This document shows, piece by piece, positions 1 through 12,493 of a stretch of DNA of 64,000 nucleotides. Position numbers and translations under genes: made by a program. Positions within the stretch are counted from its first letter, which is position 1. Each line of letters starts with the position of its first letter. Source of the stretch: Ophioderma brevispina (lineage: Eukaryota; Echinodermata; Ophiuroidea; Amphilepidida; Ophiodermatidae); assembly GCA_023653785.1 (NCBI GenBank), contig JAMKCH010056573.1, positions 1-64,000 of the forward strand. Reading direction: 5' to 3'. Below the pieces are notes generated by a model, which saw nothing but the letters and a program-made list of their open reading frames with translations, had not been told where the DNA came from and did not search any database.

Positions 1-660
1 CACCACCCTAGCATAATCATGCGTCAAGACGTTGGCATACTTTCCACAAGGTTGTTATGCTGTCATGGCAGAGCGTCCCACTCATCGTCAGAGGCTGAGC
101 TAACTCATGTGTGTATTTCCCCTGAAGATTGCCACTGTACTTGATGGCTCGGCCAATTCAAATCCAGCATGCTCGATAGGGTTCAAGTCAGGGGAGCACG
201 AAGGACATGGTACAATGTTCCACCCCTCTGCTCAAGAAATTGTCCTCACTACAGCGGCCCTGTGCGGTGCGACATTGCGTCTTGCAGCCGAAAAGTGTTT
301 ACATAAAACCCTTCTTACATGTGCCAGACAGTGGTTTTCCAAATGTCCAGGTACACGAAGGCGTTTCCTGTTTACATCTGGCACCACCATTGATGTTTTC
401 CTCCATAATGACTACCGACCCATACGTCACGCTGCGCCGCCACCACCTTGAGTCGATTTCTGATTACAGTCATCTCGGAGGTTCTCACCAACGAATCGAC
501 GGGTTCTCACCACGTAAATCGACGAACCCTTTGTCTTCCGTCTTGATGGTCCGAATGTACGGCTCTCGCCAATAATGCAACATTTCGGCCAGTGTCTGCG
601 CTGTACTCCATCTGTGCCCCTAGCCCCCGGATCAACTCTGTGGTGAACGGTTGGCGTGGA
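1..660 (-). pseudogene. Tc1/mariner-superfamily transposase remnant
   Basis: Decayed cut-and-paste transposase read on the minus strand and cut by the window edge. Near 168-200 the translation gives S-P-D-L-N-P-I-E-H-A, the block that carries the catalytic glutamate of Tc1-like DDE transposases. It is followed, across frameshifts, by residues typical of the C-terminus (G-N-T-H-E-L-A-Q, then S-I-T-T-L near 45-60). Upstream, around 430-660, a frame beginning M-S-T-P-T-V-H-H-R-V and containing R-R-K-T-K-G resembles the paired helix-turn-helix DNA-binding part. The pieces lie in different frames, so no functional protein is possible. No terminal inverted repeat is visible on the right, and the left end lies outside the window. 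Superfamily assignment is confident; the exact family is not. Confidence 0.75.
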
Positions 661-952
661 CATTTGGTCAGGGTTGTCTTGCCTCGGTAACCATGTTAAA
701 GCATCTTCTATTTATGAGTTTGGATAGAAACGTTTTGATTCCATATGTCTTCTCCACAAACGATGAAGACGGCTCCTTGGCATTTTCCGTTAGGTTAGTT
801 TCAAAGGTTCGCTCCTTTGGAGCCGGGTCACTGCAAACTATTGTCTTGCCCCCTGGGTTGTAAATCTGTTCACGAGACTCATGGACTGGGTTAACACAAA
901 ACTGGGGTAAAAATCTGTTTAAGAGAACAGGGACTGGGTTAACAAAAACCGT

Positions 953-1436
953 GTGTGTGTGTTTGTGTGTGTTACTGATCTGGCCACACGCGCTGCCAAC
1001 CTCCCCTGCTCATCGTATTCTTGGTGCTATGCATTAGATATATGGGAAAACTCGGGGGCGGTGTCGGACAGGTTAGACCCGAGCGCAGGGGGGCCCTCTT
1101 TCCATGCTCCCTTTCGGTCTCAACACTCGATCGTCACGCTGTCAACGGCTCGTCCTCATTCTCTCTCCCATACATTTCGAATCGCTAAACGTGTAGTGTG
1201 TGTGTTACTGATGCTGCAACGCGCTGCCACGGGTCTCCATCAGTATCTTCATTTGTTGCTTATGCATTATATATATGGGAAAACTCGGGGCGTCGGGCAC
1301 ATGGTTATACCCCGAGTGCAGTGGGCCCTCTTTTAATTCTCCTTTCGGTCTGAACACTCGGATTCGTCACGCTGTCGCTCTCACGACGCACGAGCGCTCC
1401 TCATTTCTTCCCATACACTCAATGCATAAACCGGTG
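953..1436 (+). repeat. Two-copy tandem repeat, unit about 240 bp
   Basis: Unit 1 runs about 953-1,193 and unit 2 about 1,194-1,436. Both start in a GT-rich tract followed by GTTACTGAT, contain ATATATGGGAAAACTCGGG and GGGCCCTCTTT at matching places, and end near CCCATACA. They differ by many substitutions and small indels. No coding potential is seen. Confidence 0.75.
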
Positions 1437-1493
1437 TGTGTGTGTGTTGTGTGTGTCTTGTGTGGTGTGTGTGTGTGTGGTGTTTGTGTGTGT
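1436..1493. repeat. (GT)n microsatellite, imperfect
   Basis: GT-rich run with TTGT and CTTGT interruptions, directly after the second 240-bp unit. The 240-bp units also begin in GT tracts, so the microsatellite probably helped the tandem duplication. Confidence 0.9.
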
Positions 1494-1499
1494 CCTAAC

Positions 1500-2246
1500 C
1501 TCGTGCTCTACGGACAGATACGGTCGGCGATGCATCTCGTCTGGTAGTCAATTTTCGTGTCCTAAAAAAATGAGCCACCTCTCGATGTCTGAAGATTTTA
1601 CAGACCGATATCGGGACTCTGGCGTGTTTTACCCTTCCCTTAGGAGTTGCAAAGTACTTCTTCGGCGTGTTGACCATGCCGTTGGAGGAGGCATAGCCCC
1701 GGGGAACCTCTGTCCAGTTTTTGTTATAAGGTACAACCACTCCTGCAAAAAATGGGCTCCTTGCCCACCTGGGTAGTGGGGACTTTTTACGGTATCATTT
1801 ACCTACTCTAACATGATTACTGAGGCGTTCGAATATCTAGAAATACGGTTTTAAAGATTTTTGGTCTGAAAAAAAATATTCCACTTTATGAGCAACCTTG
1901 TTAGAATATAAAATATTGCCTCCTGCACAAAAAACAAATCCCCATTACGCATTTTTATTGGGCCTTAGTGAAAACAAAATCTACTTATTGCCTGTACCAC
2001 AAATTTTAGGATAACAGTGTTTTTTGAAGATTCATATTCATGAAACAAAAACGCGCACATGAGCAATTACGCCGTTTTATGATGCAAAATGTTCATTTTC
2101 TTGTCACTTATAGGACCCCATAAATTTTTCGGACATTTATAATTCTGATAATCGTCTTCAAATGGACAAAATTGATATGTTCCTGTTTTTATAGTTCTAC
2201 GTGCAATAGCATACAATTAAGATAAATATGCTGAGACCAACACGCT
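1500..2246. other. Intergenic, nothing recognised
   Basis: AT-rich sequence without a plausible coding frame. Short frames here are low-complexity or read through the GT tract. No inverted or tandem repeats beyond short homopolymers were seen. Confidence 0.5.
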
Positions 2247-2250
2247 TTAA

Positions 2251-3056
2251 CCACTGAAGTGCACAAGGGGGAAAGGGGGGTTCCATAGTACCCAACTTGA
2301 TATTTTTTTTGCGGGATTTCTCGTTTACGCAATCAAATTTTTCAAGAGTTGTTTGCTTAATTGTCTGATTATGAAAAACGCTTCTCCTGATACAAAATTT
2401 TAATCCGTCCCCGGCTTCATTAGAATACTTAGTCCCCCCCCCCATTGGGCACTAACGGAAGTGAAAAACATCAAGATACTTTTACTAATTAAAAAAATAA
2501 ATAATTAAAAATCTTGGGATTTATGTTCTTTAGATATATACCTTAGGAGGTAATTAATTGAATAATTAATAATACGTAATAAATAACCTTTTAATATGCT
2601 GATAGCATCATTTTAATTTTTTTCAGTGCCGTGCTCTTACTGTGTAAGTCTATGGGAAAAATCAGGCGATTTTGAAGTTTTCTGAGAAAAATACAAGATG
2701 GTATAAATTTGGCTATATTTGCAATGTTTATTTTAATTTTTATTCTAAGTGAATAAATGAATTCGTTTGGTTCAAAACCTCTATTGGAGTTCCGAGGATG
2801 GCAATGTGCGAACCACTCTTTTTCGAGAAGTGGGACATTTCAATTGTCACATAGGGTCATTAGGTCAAAGGTCTGATTTTCATTTTTATTGTGGGTATGT
2901 GGTTCTTACGTGACCCCCATTTATTTGTGTATATTGGTCCATGATCAACTCCCACGGGGAAAAGTGGTTATTTGGGGTTGGGTCCCTAGGAACCGCCCCC
3001 CCCCCCCCCCCCGGCTTGGGGCCACGAACGGAAGTTTTTTTTAGCTTGGGCACGTG
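2251..3056 (-). mobile_element. TTAA-flanked non-autonomous element, family A (inverted copy)
   Basis: About 806 bp between TTAA at 2,247-2,250 and TTAA at 3,057-3,060. Its ends match the family consensus CACTTAAGTGCCC in inverted orientation relative to the other four copies. The long C tract near 2,998-3,012 is the complement of the G tract of the other copies. The interior (2,500-2,760) matches 35,500-35,700 and 55,620-55,830 in reverse complement. TTAA target sites and a TTAACACTT start are typical of piggyBac-superfamily elements. No transposase is encoded. It lacks the nested element seen in the 9-kb and 12-kb copies. Confidence 0.75.
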
Positions 3057-3060
3057 TTAA

Positions 3061-3865
3061 GCATGAAAGAATGGCTTATACACAACCTGGTGTGAAAGTA
3101 CAACAGTCTGGTGCTATCTGCTAGGAACGAATACTGAGGTTGCCCGGTTTCAGAGTCCGGCCAAGCGCACATTTTTTCACACTTTGCGCACTGGCCATCC
3201 TCCAGGAAAAGACTAATAACTTATCCACCCTTGTCGGCCTGGACAACTTAGTAGTTGAAATTTCATAAAGTATAGTTTATTTTAAAAAGTATAATTTGGA
3301 ATTACTTGATCAAATTGCTTTCTATTAAATCAAAATAATTAAGCAATACATTGATTGTATGTACAATCGATTTTCACGAGTGTCAATTGATGATAACAGG
3401 CAGGGAGAAACATATAAGCAATTTAACAAAATAAACTTGAGCAATTGCAATCAAAATATATTTATATGTTAACGAGGTGAGATAATTTGTTCTACCATAT
3501 AATGAGTACAGCCGTAATGATTATGCTTCACATTTTTAAGTAAATCATGGCAAATTATTTTTCAAAATATACCAATGCAAATAGTTCTAAGTCACAACCT
3601 TAGCTTGCAAAAAATCGTTGATCGTCGTGAATACTTATCAATAATTAGTGTAATTTTCCCTACACTCACATATTGCTGCAGCATGATGTGAAAATGGGCC
3701 TTAGATTTCTAACAACCAGCGCCGGAATAATAACATTTGCAATCACTGGGCTGTGTAGCTCATGAAAATACGTGATGACAAAAATAAAAGTGGTGGCAAT
3801 TTACATTAACCAACATTTTCCAAAATGATCGTCATTTTAAAGGTAATAGCACTACTATGGTGACT
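3061..3865. other. Intergenic, nothing recognised
   Basis: AT-rich sequence with no convincing frame, RNA gene or repeat shared with the rest of the window. Confidence 0.5.
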
Positions 3866-3869
3866 AAGT

Positions 3870-4100
3870 GTCGGAATCTATGTTGTATGGGTCAAGATGT
3901 TCAGTATACAATTGCCAGAATTGTCTGAGTCATGGAAATTTATATACATGGCTATTTTTCAAGATGGCCGACATCTCGTCAAAGAAAACCATATATTTCT
4001 TATTATATAACCTAAGAAGATGATTTTGGTGTCCAAATGAGTGTTTTCTGGGTCAAGGATTTCAATAAAACTATTCTCAAAACTGTAGGATGAATACAAA
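3870..4100 (-). repeat. Repeat module M, inverted copy
   Basis: The reverse complement contains the module signature: TTGAAATCCTTGACCCAGAA, then GACACCAAAATCATCTTCTT, then a GGCCATCTTG stretch. The same order occurs on the plus strand near 4,560-4,640 and twice at 5,390-5,720. Confidence 0.6.
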
Positions 4101-4534
4101 AGTGATGTTTATTTGCGTTTGTCATTTTTTTTTCAGGATAGCCCAATATTTTAAATACAAGTACCCAAGAGTTAACTTACTGCAATGTTAGGCTTAATGT
4201 GCCAAAGTGTTAAAATATATTAACCCAGATGCTTGATTATTAATACCAACACAGAATCATCAGTGACTCCTCCTTAGAACTTCCTAATTGCGCTCTATGG
4301 CCCTTATGAACGAAAACCCCAAAACATTGACTACCAATAGGTGTGCACGTAACCATGACCATTTAATTGTTTGAAATTTGGGACCATTTTACCATAATAG
4401 TTTCTATTAAAGTAACACAGTCCTAAATATAAAAATTCACATGCAATTCCAGATATATGTTTTGGGTGAATACATATAGAGTAGTTAGGTGTCACATTTT
4501 GGGTGTCACATTGGTAGTCCATGAATAACATGAC

Positions 4535-4642
4535 TCACGACTCATCTGACAGTTTTGAGAATATTGCTGTTGAAATCCTTGACCTAAAATACATCCACTT
4601 TGTCACCGAAATCGTCATCCTAGGTGCTGTATAGCACGACGT
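4535..4642 (+). repeat. Repeat module M, left part split by a transposon
   Basis: Carries CTGACAGTTTTGAGAATATT, TTGAAATCCTTGACC and GTCATCCTAGGTGCTGTAT, matching the modules at 5,390-5,720. It is interrupted at the TTAA of the family B element, and module sequence resumes after 5,369. Confidence 0.55.
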
Positions 4643-4646
4643 TTAA

Positions 4647-5364
<718 letters not shown>

Positions 5365-5368
5365 TTAA

Positions 5369-5770
5369 AGGATTTTGCCTTAAATATATGTTGACCATCT
5401 TGGGAAATAGTGACGTATGAAAACTTCCATTACTTTTATATTTATCTGACAGTTTTGTAAACAGTTTGATTGAACTCCTTGACCCAGATTTTTTTTTTAT
5501 TTGACACCACAATCATCTTCTTAGGCTATATAATAAGAAATGTAAGGTTTGTGTCAATAGAATGTCCGCCATCTTGGAAAATATCAGCGCATGCAACATT
5601 TTATAGTCTTTGGAATAGTTTTATTGAACTCCTTGATCCAGAAAAACTTTTTTACACCAAAATTGTCTTCTTAGGTGTTTTTGGCTTTAAGATGGCTTCC
5701 ATTTTGGAAAATGGCGTTGTATGCAAATTGCCACCACTTTTAATTTTGTCATCGTCCGTTTTCATGAACT
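5369..5770 (+). repeat. Repeat module M, two tandem copies
   Basis: CCTTGACCC near 5,478 and CCTTGATCC near 5,630 mark two copies about 152 bp apart. Each is followed by a CACCA-AA-T-TCTTCTTAGG block and a block resembling GCCATCTTGGAAAAT. A frame at 5,470-5,841 runs through them but has no protein-like features. Confidence 0.65.
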
Positions 5771-6109
5771 CCACATCCCTACGGTCAATTTTAGCTATGA
5801 TGACAAGTGTTATTATTCCGGCCCCGGTACCACGCTCCTAAACTGGTTGGTGCTGCAGCACTAACATTAATTTCAAGTAAAGAGAACTGCAGATAAATAA
5901 GTATTTTATATAATATAAATTGATTTATAGCAATTAATAATTATATTTGACCAACGTGATGATGATCCCCAATACATTTTATATCTAGGTACAATCTTAA
6001 TGATTTAGATAAACATTTTGAGTAGGTGAAGCAATGCTATTTTCAGTAATATCATTGCAAATAGTTTGACTTTGCCCAACCCAATGAAAAACCTCGTCTA
6101 AATAAACAT
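5771..6109. other. Intergenic, nothing recognised
   Basis: AT-rich sequence with no repeat or coding signal that I can support. Confidence 0.5.
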
Positions 6110-6290
6110 GTGTTGAAACGAGTGGGTCAAATTAAAAATATAGTAACCCTAAAACGGCATAACTCGATAATTATATAACGTTTTCATCTTGATTGAATGA
6201 ACTTGGGTCCAAACCCCATCTGTAAAGTTTTGCAATGATATTGTAAGCCCCACATAGTAGTAACTGTGTCCAATTGAATATTGATCGAGG
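6110..6290 (-). mobile_element. Family C element, partial copy
   Basis: Matches one end of the elements at 19,854-20,163 and 24,183-24,489: TTTTCATCTTGATTGAATGA, then a CCAAACCCCATCTGTAAAGT stretch, then GTAAGCCCCA. It fades out after about 6,290, so this is a truncated or diverged copy. Confidence 0.55.
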
Positions 6291-6328
6291 AAATGGAACA
6301 CGTTTTTGCATATGACATAAACTAGAAC

Positions 6329-6561
6329 AACAACTACTACTAGTGCTGGCCTGCTGCTACTACTATTTTCTACTTTTCTATTCTACTTCTATTTCTCTCT
6401 TCTATTTAACTTCTACTACTACTACTCTACTGGCTTTACTGCTGCTGCTGCTGCTCGTACTAACTCAAACTACACTACTACTACTACTACTACTACTACT
6501 TACTACTAACTGCTGCTGCTACTATGCTACTACTGCTACTATCGCTTACTACACTACTGCT

Positions 6562-6597
<36 letters not shown>

Positions 6598-6707
6598 CTA
6601 CTACTACTACACTACTACTACTATACGCTACTACTACTACTACTACTACTCCTCTACTAACTACTACTACTACTAACTACTAACTACTACTACTACTACT
6701 ACTACTA

Positions 6708-6752
<45 letters not shown>

Positions 6753-6930
6753 ACTACTACTAACTACTACTATACTACTACTAATCTACGTACTACTACT
6801 ATTATACTACTACTTAACTACTAACTACTACTACTACTACTACTACGACTACAACAACTACTACTATAACTACTACTCCACTACTGACTACTACTAGCGT
6901 CACTACTACTACTACTACGCAACAGCTTGC
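6329..6930 (+). repeat. (CTA)n microsatellite with CTG interruptions
   Basis: About 600 bp of CTA triplets with blocks of CTG (6,440-6,455 and 6,511-6,525) and frequent phase slips through single-base changes. Poly-Leu/Thr and poly-Val frames are consequences of the triplet. Confidence 0.95.
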
Positions 6931-8820
6931 CCCTTGTTGCTGCTGGTTTATTTTTTTCTGCGACCTTTGCTTCTGATTATCTACCCGAACGAAGGAAACA
7001 ATATTGACATTCCTATTTAATCTAACATTCACACCATTTGATTCGTTTCGTTCGTTTTGTTAATCCCTTCATGATATGCAATAAGACATACACACGTATT
7101 CCTCAAAGCAATTCTACCGACTCTGCACAACAGATAAAGAAGCAGTACTATGATCACAATCAGAAATAGGGAAGTTGATACAAATTATGTATTTATACAA
7201 GTATGTCAAATTTGGTATACTCAACGGTTTTTCACGTGATGTCCATAAAAAATGTGAAAGATTCTGATATTTTTGCACTAATGTAAAGCTTCCTATCCAA
7301 AAATATCCCCTTGTGAAATGATTAAGCTGATAATTTACTATGGGGGCAAATACTAAATTCAGCATATGCTTTATATTGAAATTAAGCAATCTAAATCGCC
7401 TCTTGATTTCACTTTCAATGCATTTCTGTAATCAATTACAAGGTAAGAAATTTATTGAGGGTCTTATCTATATGGAAATCACTACATATGATACAATATA
7501 TGAATGCCCCAAAATCTGGTTCATCCTTCATGTAAGACTGCATGGAATTAGCCTAGCATGAAATTTTCTATAAGAGGATCAAAGGATTACAAGGATTGTA
7601 CAGCTTTATTCCCTAAAAGAGTCTTTACTCTAATCTAACTCATGAATATCTTACACCAAGAACACACCCAAAATCTCTCGTTGCACCTTTAAAGAAAAAT
7701 ATGCTGATTCAGAATGCGCTATTATGGTATTTTACTTTAAATCAAATTAAAATCGGGTATGTTTGTCTGTGTGTTTTGTGTGGGCGCGCAGTCAAAATGA
7801 GTCGTTTGTGGAGTAAAAATCAATCTCAGTTATGTTCCATTTTACGGACTTCGTCTTGCTGGAAATCCCATCTCGTTCGGAATTACGGTTACAGAGATAT
7901 AGTAATTTTAGTGTCGCTCTGAAAATATATCGTGGCCACCTTTTTTTCCTTTTCTTTGTTGTATGTTTTCGCTCAGAATTAATGTTAGCCTAGAAATGAA
8001 AATCACCGTCTGCATGGTGAGTGATTTCCCAAAAGAGTTGCGAGCGGTGAGGCATAGTTTTGATGTTCAAATGCCGAAGTCTTTCATTGATTATGTTATC
8101 AATTTACATGGGAACAACTCATAATATTTCAGCTTCTTTGAAGCTTGTAATTAAAATGACAATTTCTCAATTAGTCACGGGTAACCAATTTTCTATTCGC
8201 AAACTAGGATATATAGTTTCAAGCAAACACTTTTTATGACTTAATTTGTTGCTTTGCGGTTCTTGGTATTGCATTAATGAATCTCTGCTTTAAAAGTTAA
8301 ATGTAATATTCAAAACAACACTACTGATTTTTCCCCTGAAAACACAGGTATAATTAGCATCTTGCAATTAATCACTTATCGTCACTTCTTAAACTTTACT
8401 GTTTACAAAGTCGTCATTTGATGATCTTGACGGTTGCAGGTAAACAGCCTTTCACAAAACAATATGTTTAAAAATGTTGATCTATTCACAGCAGTTTTCA
8501 CAGGCAATCAGGCCAATAACCTATTGAAAGGGAAAGAGTAATATCTGCCATAAGTGCCACTTACGTATTTTAATTTCCTCGGAGAAATAGGCCCTATATC
8601 TTGTCAAATTTAAAGACAACCTCGTTTCGGTTTACCCAGATGAGACAAAATTCATGTTGTTTATGTGTTTGGATTACTAACATGTCACTGCCCGTAGAAA
8701 TGACTGTTCTTGTTACTTGAACGTGGATATTGCTCATACATACTATATTCCACTACATTGTAAAAATAGGAGTAAATTATGGATTTACCGATTACCCACA
8801 TTATGTGGAGGAAACTCTTA
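6931..8820. other. Intergenic, nothing recognised
   Basis: About 1.9 kb with only short unconvincing frames. No inverted repeat, transposon end or RNA gene was identified. It looks single-copy within the window. Confidence 0.5.
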
Positions 8821-9179
8821 GTCAAATTCCAGTAAATCCTAAATGACATTGCATAAGATTTACCCTACTATGACTGAGAATTTATTCATTTAGTATGATG
8901 GCAATTTCCTTATTTATTAATTTCAAAAACAAAATAAAACAAATACCAAAATACCCTTCTTTCCGATCAACTTGCAAATCTTAACTCTTTTAATTTCTAA
9001 GCTCAAGTTATGTTTACCACTTCATTTTCTTTTCAAGACTTCTTTTATATTCTGGTTTTGTTGTTGGTTTAAAGGTGCCCCACCCGATTACAACATAACA
9101 TTTTCTGTGTTTAATAGGAAAACTGTCACCAAAATACCTTATTTCAAAGATTTTATTTGAATCCGATATACTATGTTAA

Positions 9180-9795
9180 CATTTAAGTGCCCAAGCTAAA
9201 AAACTTCCTTTAGTGCACGGGGGGGGGGGAGGGGCCCTAGGGACCCAACTCATATCACCACTTTCCCCATGGAGTTTTGATCATGACACTAACACAAGTA
9301 ATTTGGGGGTCACGTAAGAACTACATACCACATAAAAATGAAAATCCTAACTTGACCCTGTGACCTATGGTCAATTGAAATTATCACTCTCCGAAAAAAG
9401 TGGGTTTCGCATATTTCCATCCTCTGCAACTCCAATAGACCGTATTCAAATCAATATGACGTCAGCCACCCATACATGTTGGTGGACAAGATGTCATACA
9501 TTCCAGACTACAATACATTAAGCTTGTCCATCGATCCATATTTAGCGATTTGCACGGGATCCATTGACAGGGTGGAATGTCTTGAGTACTGGACTGGTTC
9601 TATCTTGGTCCACCCCCCTGGCTTGCTATTGAACACGGTCTATATAAGGTTTTAACCAAATTAATTCATTGTATCTACTCTAGAATAACCAATTAAAGTT
9701 AATTTGATTACTTTATTTTTTTTAATTAGTAAAATATCTTGATTTTGCCCGGGGGGGGGGGTCCTAGAAACCCAACCTAATTATTCTAATGAAGC

Positions 9796-9843
<48 letters not shown>

Positions 9844-9881
9844 CAAATGGTGGGTACTATGGAACCCCGGGCACTTAAGTG
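9180..9881 (+). mobile_element. TTAA-flanked non-autonomous element, family A
   Basis: About 702 bp between TTAA at 9,176-9,179 and at 9,882-9,885. The left end reads CATTTAAGTGCCCAAGC and the right end GGGCACTTAAGTG, an imperfect terminal inverted repeat extending into a G tract and TCCTAGGGACCC. It carries a nested 205-bp element and a T/A homopolymer block near 9,797-9,842. No protein is encoded. Confidence 0.75.
9437..9641. mobile_element. Small TIR element nested in family A
   Basis: Terminal inverted repeats AGACCGTATTCAA and, from the right end, AGACCGTGTTCAA. The host sequence CTCCAAT/ATAAGG is uninterrupted in the family A copies near 35,440 and 55,571, which shows the insertion. 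About 205 bp, no coding sequence. Confidence 0.7.
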
Positions 9882-10666
9882 TTAACGTGAGCAGTAATTG
9901 TGTGTATTACAATAGATCATAGGTTACTATACAAATATTTTCCAGTAACCATAAACAAGCTGTATTTATGCCTATAGCGTCATAATGGGGTAGATTTTAC
10001 CCAAACAATTAGTTTGCGGATAAAATGAATAAATTACAAGCCTTTCAGTATGATACCAAATCTTAGTTTTCATTAGTTGGTTAGTTGAGTGGTGGATTCG
10101 AGCCTGAGGATCGAGTGGTATCCTTTAAGGTATTTTTATTTTGTGATTTGATTGCATCAACTAAGAGCAGAAGGACAAATTCTACACGGTACGGGGGAAG
10201 ACTTACCACGTATTTTTGTTTTCTTTTATGTTTATGTTTGGGAGCTTTACAAACGGGGTGTTTTAGGAAATTAATCTAATAAGATCGTTTATTTGCTTTT
10301 TTGTTTGTTTGTTTTATACCGGAGCAAGGTATATTCGCGTATAATGATTATTTTATTACCTCTGCTACCCATTATTTAAAAGCACGCTCTTTAATTGGTT
10401 AGTTTACTGCCCATTATTCTGCATTATCATGTTTTGAGGAGTCCAAGTGTGTGAAAATATCGGATCCAAAGCATGATCATGATAAAATTTGCGTGATGCA
10501 AAGCGCACATTCTTTTTGGCGAGTGTCACCACCAACCTAAGCATGCACGCTAACATTTACGCGGAGGAGACAGAACGCGCGCACTAAAGACGTAAACAAC
10601 TATTACGTTTTTAGTAAGAAATTACCAGTTTTTCGTGATTATTTCATTTATTTGGGTAATAGAATA

Positions 10667-10832
10667 GAAATAAAGGGAGCGATGTCCATGTTTATGCCGA
10701 ATAATGTGTCCTCGGCAGTAAAAAACATTTGAATAATGGGTCTCGGCTTCGCCTCACCCATTATCCATGTTTTTACTTGCCTCGGACACATTATTCTTGC
10801 ATAAACATGAACATCTTACCCTTTATTTCTTA
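10667..10832. mobile_element. Foldback (hairpin) element
   Basis: Arms of about 80 nt face each other around GGCTTCGCC near 10,745-10,753. The left arm contains TCCATGTTTATGC, AATAATGTGTCC and AATAATGGG. The right arm contains the complements CCCATTAT, GGACACATTATT and GCATAAACATGAA. Outer ends are AAATAAAGGG and CCCTTTATTT. It is non-coding and has a second copy at 14,110-14,302. Confidence 0.7.
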
Positions 10833-11639
10833 ATTATAACTAGCATCGTTTTTGATACAAACCAGGATAATCAGTTATGAATTTCAAATTAGATGTTTGG
10901 ATTTTTGTTTATTTCATTCTGTACTTGACGTTACTGTGGCTCTTTCTGAAGATATTGCTGCTTTTGACTTCTGATATTTCTCTTGCTATTTCTTGCATCT
11001 CACGACATCCATTGGTACTATTCCTGCTGATTTTCTTTATCGCTTTTATTATGAAACCAATATCGCTCTTCCGATTGAATATATAAAATAGTCATTTGCC
11101 ATATTGTCTTACGTCATATGCCTTAATAATTACCTACACAAGGTGATTATTTTCCATATTTGTCATCTCAAAGAGAGAACTATAACCGAGTACTCATCTC
11201 AAGAAGTTGAAATTAGGTTCCAAGATGACTGCTCTGGTGATCTGTGAATTACTCCACTATCGTGTTTAATCTTAAACTGTTTATACAAAGAATTTAGATC
11301 TTTCTAATTGGTGGCAATTAATATGTTGAAACCTGTTTTAATTTCCAGTCATTGTTTTTACAGTATAAGGATGGTGACCTCATTTGCGGTTTTCAAGAAT
11401 CTAGATATAAAACTCATTAATCAACGGTACGGTGTATTCTTAATATCTATTTTCATCTTTTGGATTAAACTTCAATCATATTAAATAATTATTAGCATAT
11501 AAATATAATATAACAATCTTGATATAGCGACTAATGCAGAGGCCCTAGGCGCTTCACATAGACACGACAAATCTACAAAATATCATACGAACAAATACAA
11601 AATGATAAACTTCTAATGTTAAAACAACAATGATATCAT

Positions 11640-12090
11640 CAATTATACACAATTTTCAAAACTTTAAATTTAAGTGTAAATTCAAGCATATATCTATATT
11701 GTGACAGATATAAGAGAAAGACAACCCAGTTGCCTCCCATACTAAAACACATATGGGGTACACTGAATCCGTCAGCTGTTGGATCTGTGTGTATGTACCC
11801 CACGCGACATCGGTTAAGTCGTGATCTTTCCTGGATTCAGATGCCGCTAACCCCACCTAACCGGATGAAAACAACTATCCTAGGCAACCGGATTGGATTA
11901 AGTATAGATAAAAAAAAGAATGAAAAAAAACACAGAAATAATTAGTGATTGGACTGCAACAGAAAGGAACGTTATCAGGAGCCAAAAATGTTGTTTAAAT
12001 AGGAATGTCTTCAGACGTGACTTGAAAATAGTTGCTAACTGAGCTAAGCGGATAGCTGTTTAGGGAGTTTATTTCCCACACATGTGCGCT
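11640..12090 (-). mobile_element. CR1-like LINE, 5'-truncated 3' end
   Basis: Same sequence as the 3' end of the CR1-like element at 15,200-15,640. It includes the last codons of the reverse-transcriptase frame (reverse complement of GTCTTCAGACGTGACTTG near 12,010) and the downstream untranslated part with GACAACCCAGTTGCC. Its truncation point coincides with the boundary of the segmental duplication, so it was probably produced by that duplication, not by separate retrotransposition. Confidence 0.65.
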
Positions 12091-12493
12091 GCGTAATCAA
12101 ATTCCAGAACTCCTAAATGACATTGTGATAAGATTTTAGCCCTACTAAGACTGGAGAATTTATCATTTAGTAGACTTAAAGCAATTTCCTTAATTTATTA
12201 ATTTAAAAACAAAATAAACAAATACATACCAAAATAATAATCCCCTTCTTTCCGATCAACTTGCAAATCTTAACTCTTTTAATTTCTAAGCTCAAGTTAT
12301 GTTTACCACTAGGGATCATGTTCTTTTCAAAACGACCTGCTTTAAATCTTCCTTGTTTTGTTTGTTGTTTAATAAAGGTGCCCCAACCCGAATTACAACA
12401 TCACTTTTTCGTCTTTCTGTGTTTAAAATAGGGAAAACTGTCACCAACATACTTATTTCAAAGATTTTATTTTGAAGTCCGATACCTATTTAA

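Larger units (their letters stand above)
8822..12092 (+). repeat. Tandem segmental duplication, copy 1 (about 3.27 kb)
   Basis: Begins near TCAAATTCCAG and matches 12,100-15,615 from end to end in the same orientation. Contents in order: a family A element with a nested element, about 800 bp of unclassified sequence, a foldback element, about 700 bp of AT-rich sequence, and the 3' end of a CR1-like LINE. The copy stops inside the CR1 3' end and runs straight into copy 2. Confidence 0.8.

Noticed and set aside
6343..7032. Leu/Thr-rich and Val-rich frames
   Set aside because: Readings of the CTA/CTG microsatellite; the downstream 20-30 residues have no recognisable features.
10085..10125. tRNA-like B box (GATTCGAGCC) hinting at a tRNA or SINE promoter
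   Set aside because: No matching A box at the right distance and no cloverleaf could be drawn; the duplicate at 13,505 is no better.
10877..11086. Small hydrophobic protein (69 residues) and its relative at 14,371-14,571
   Set aside because: They are similar only because the DNA is duplicated; the two do not keep the same start or end, and the AT-rich sequence gives Leu/Ile/Phe by composition.
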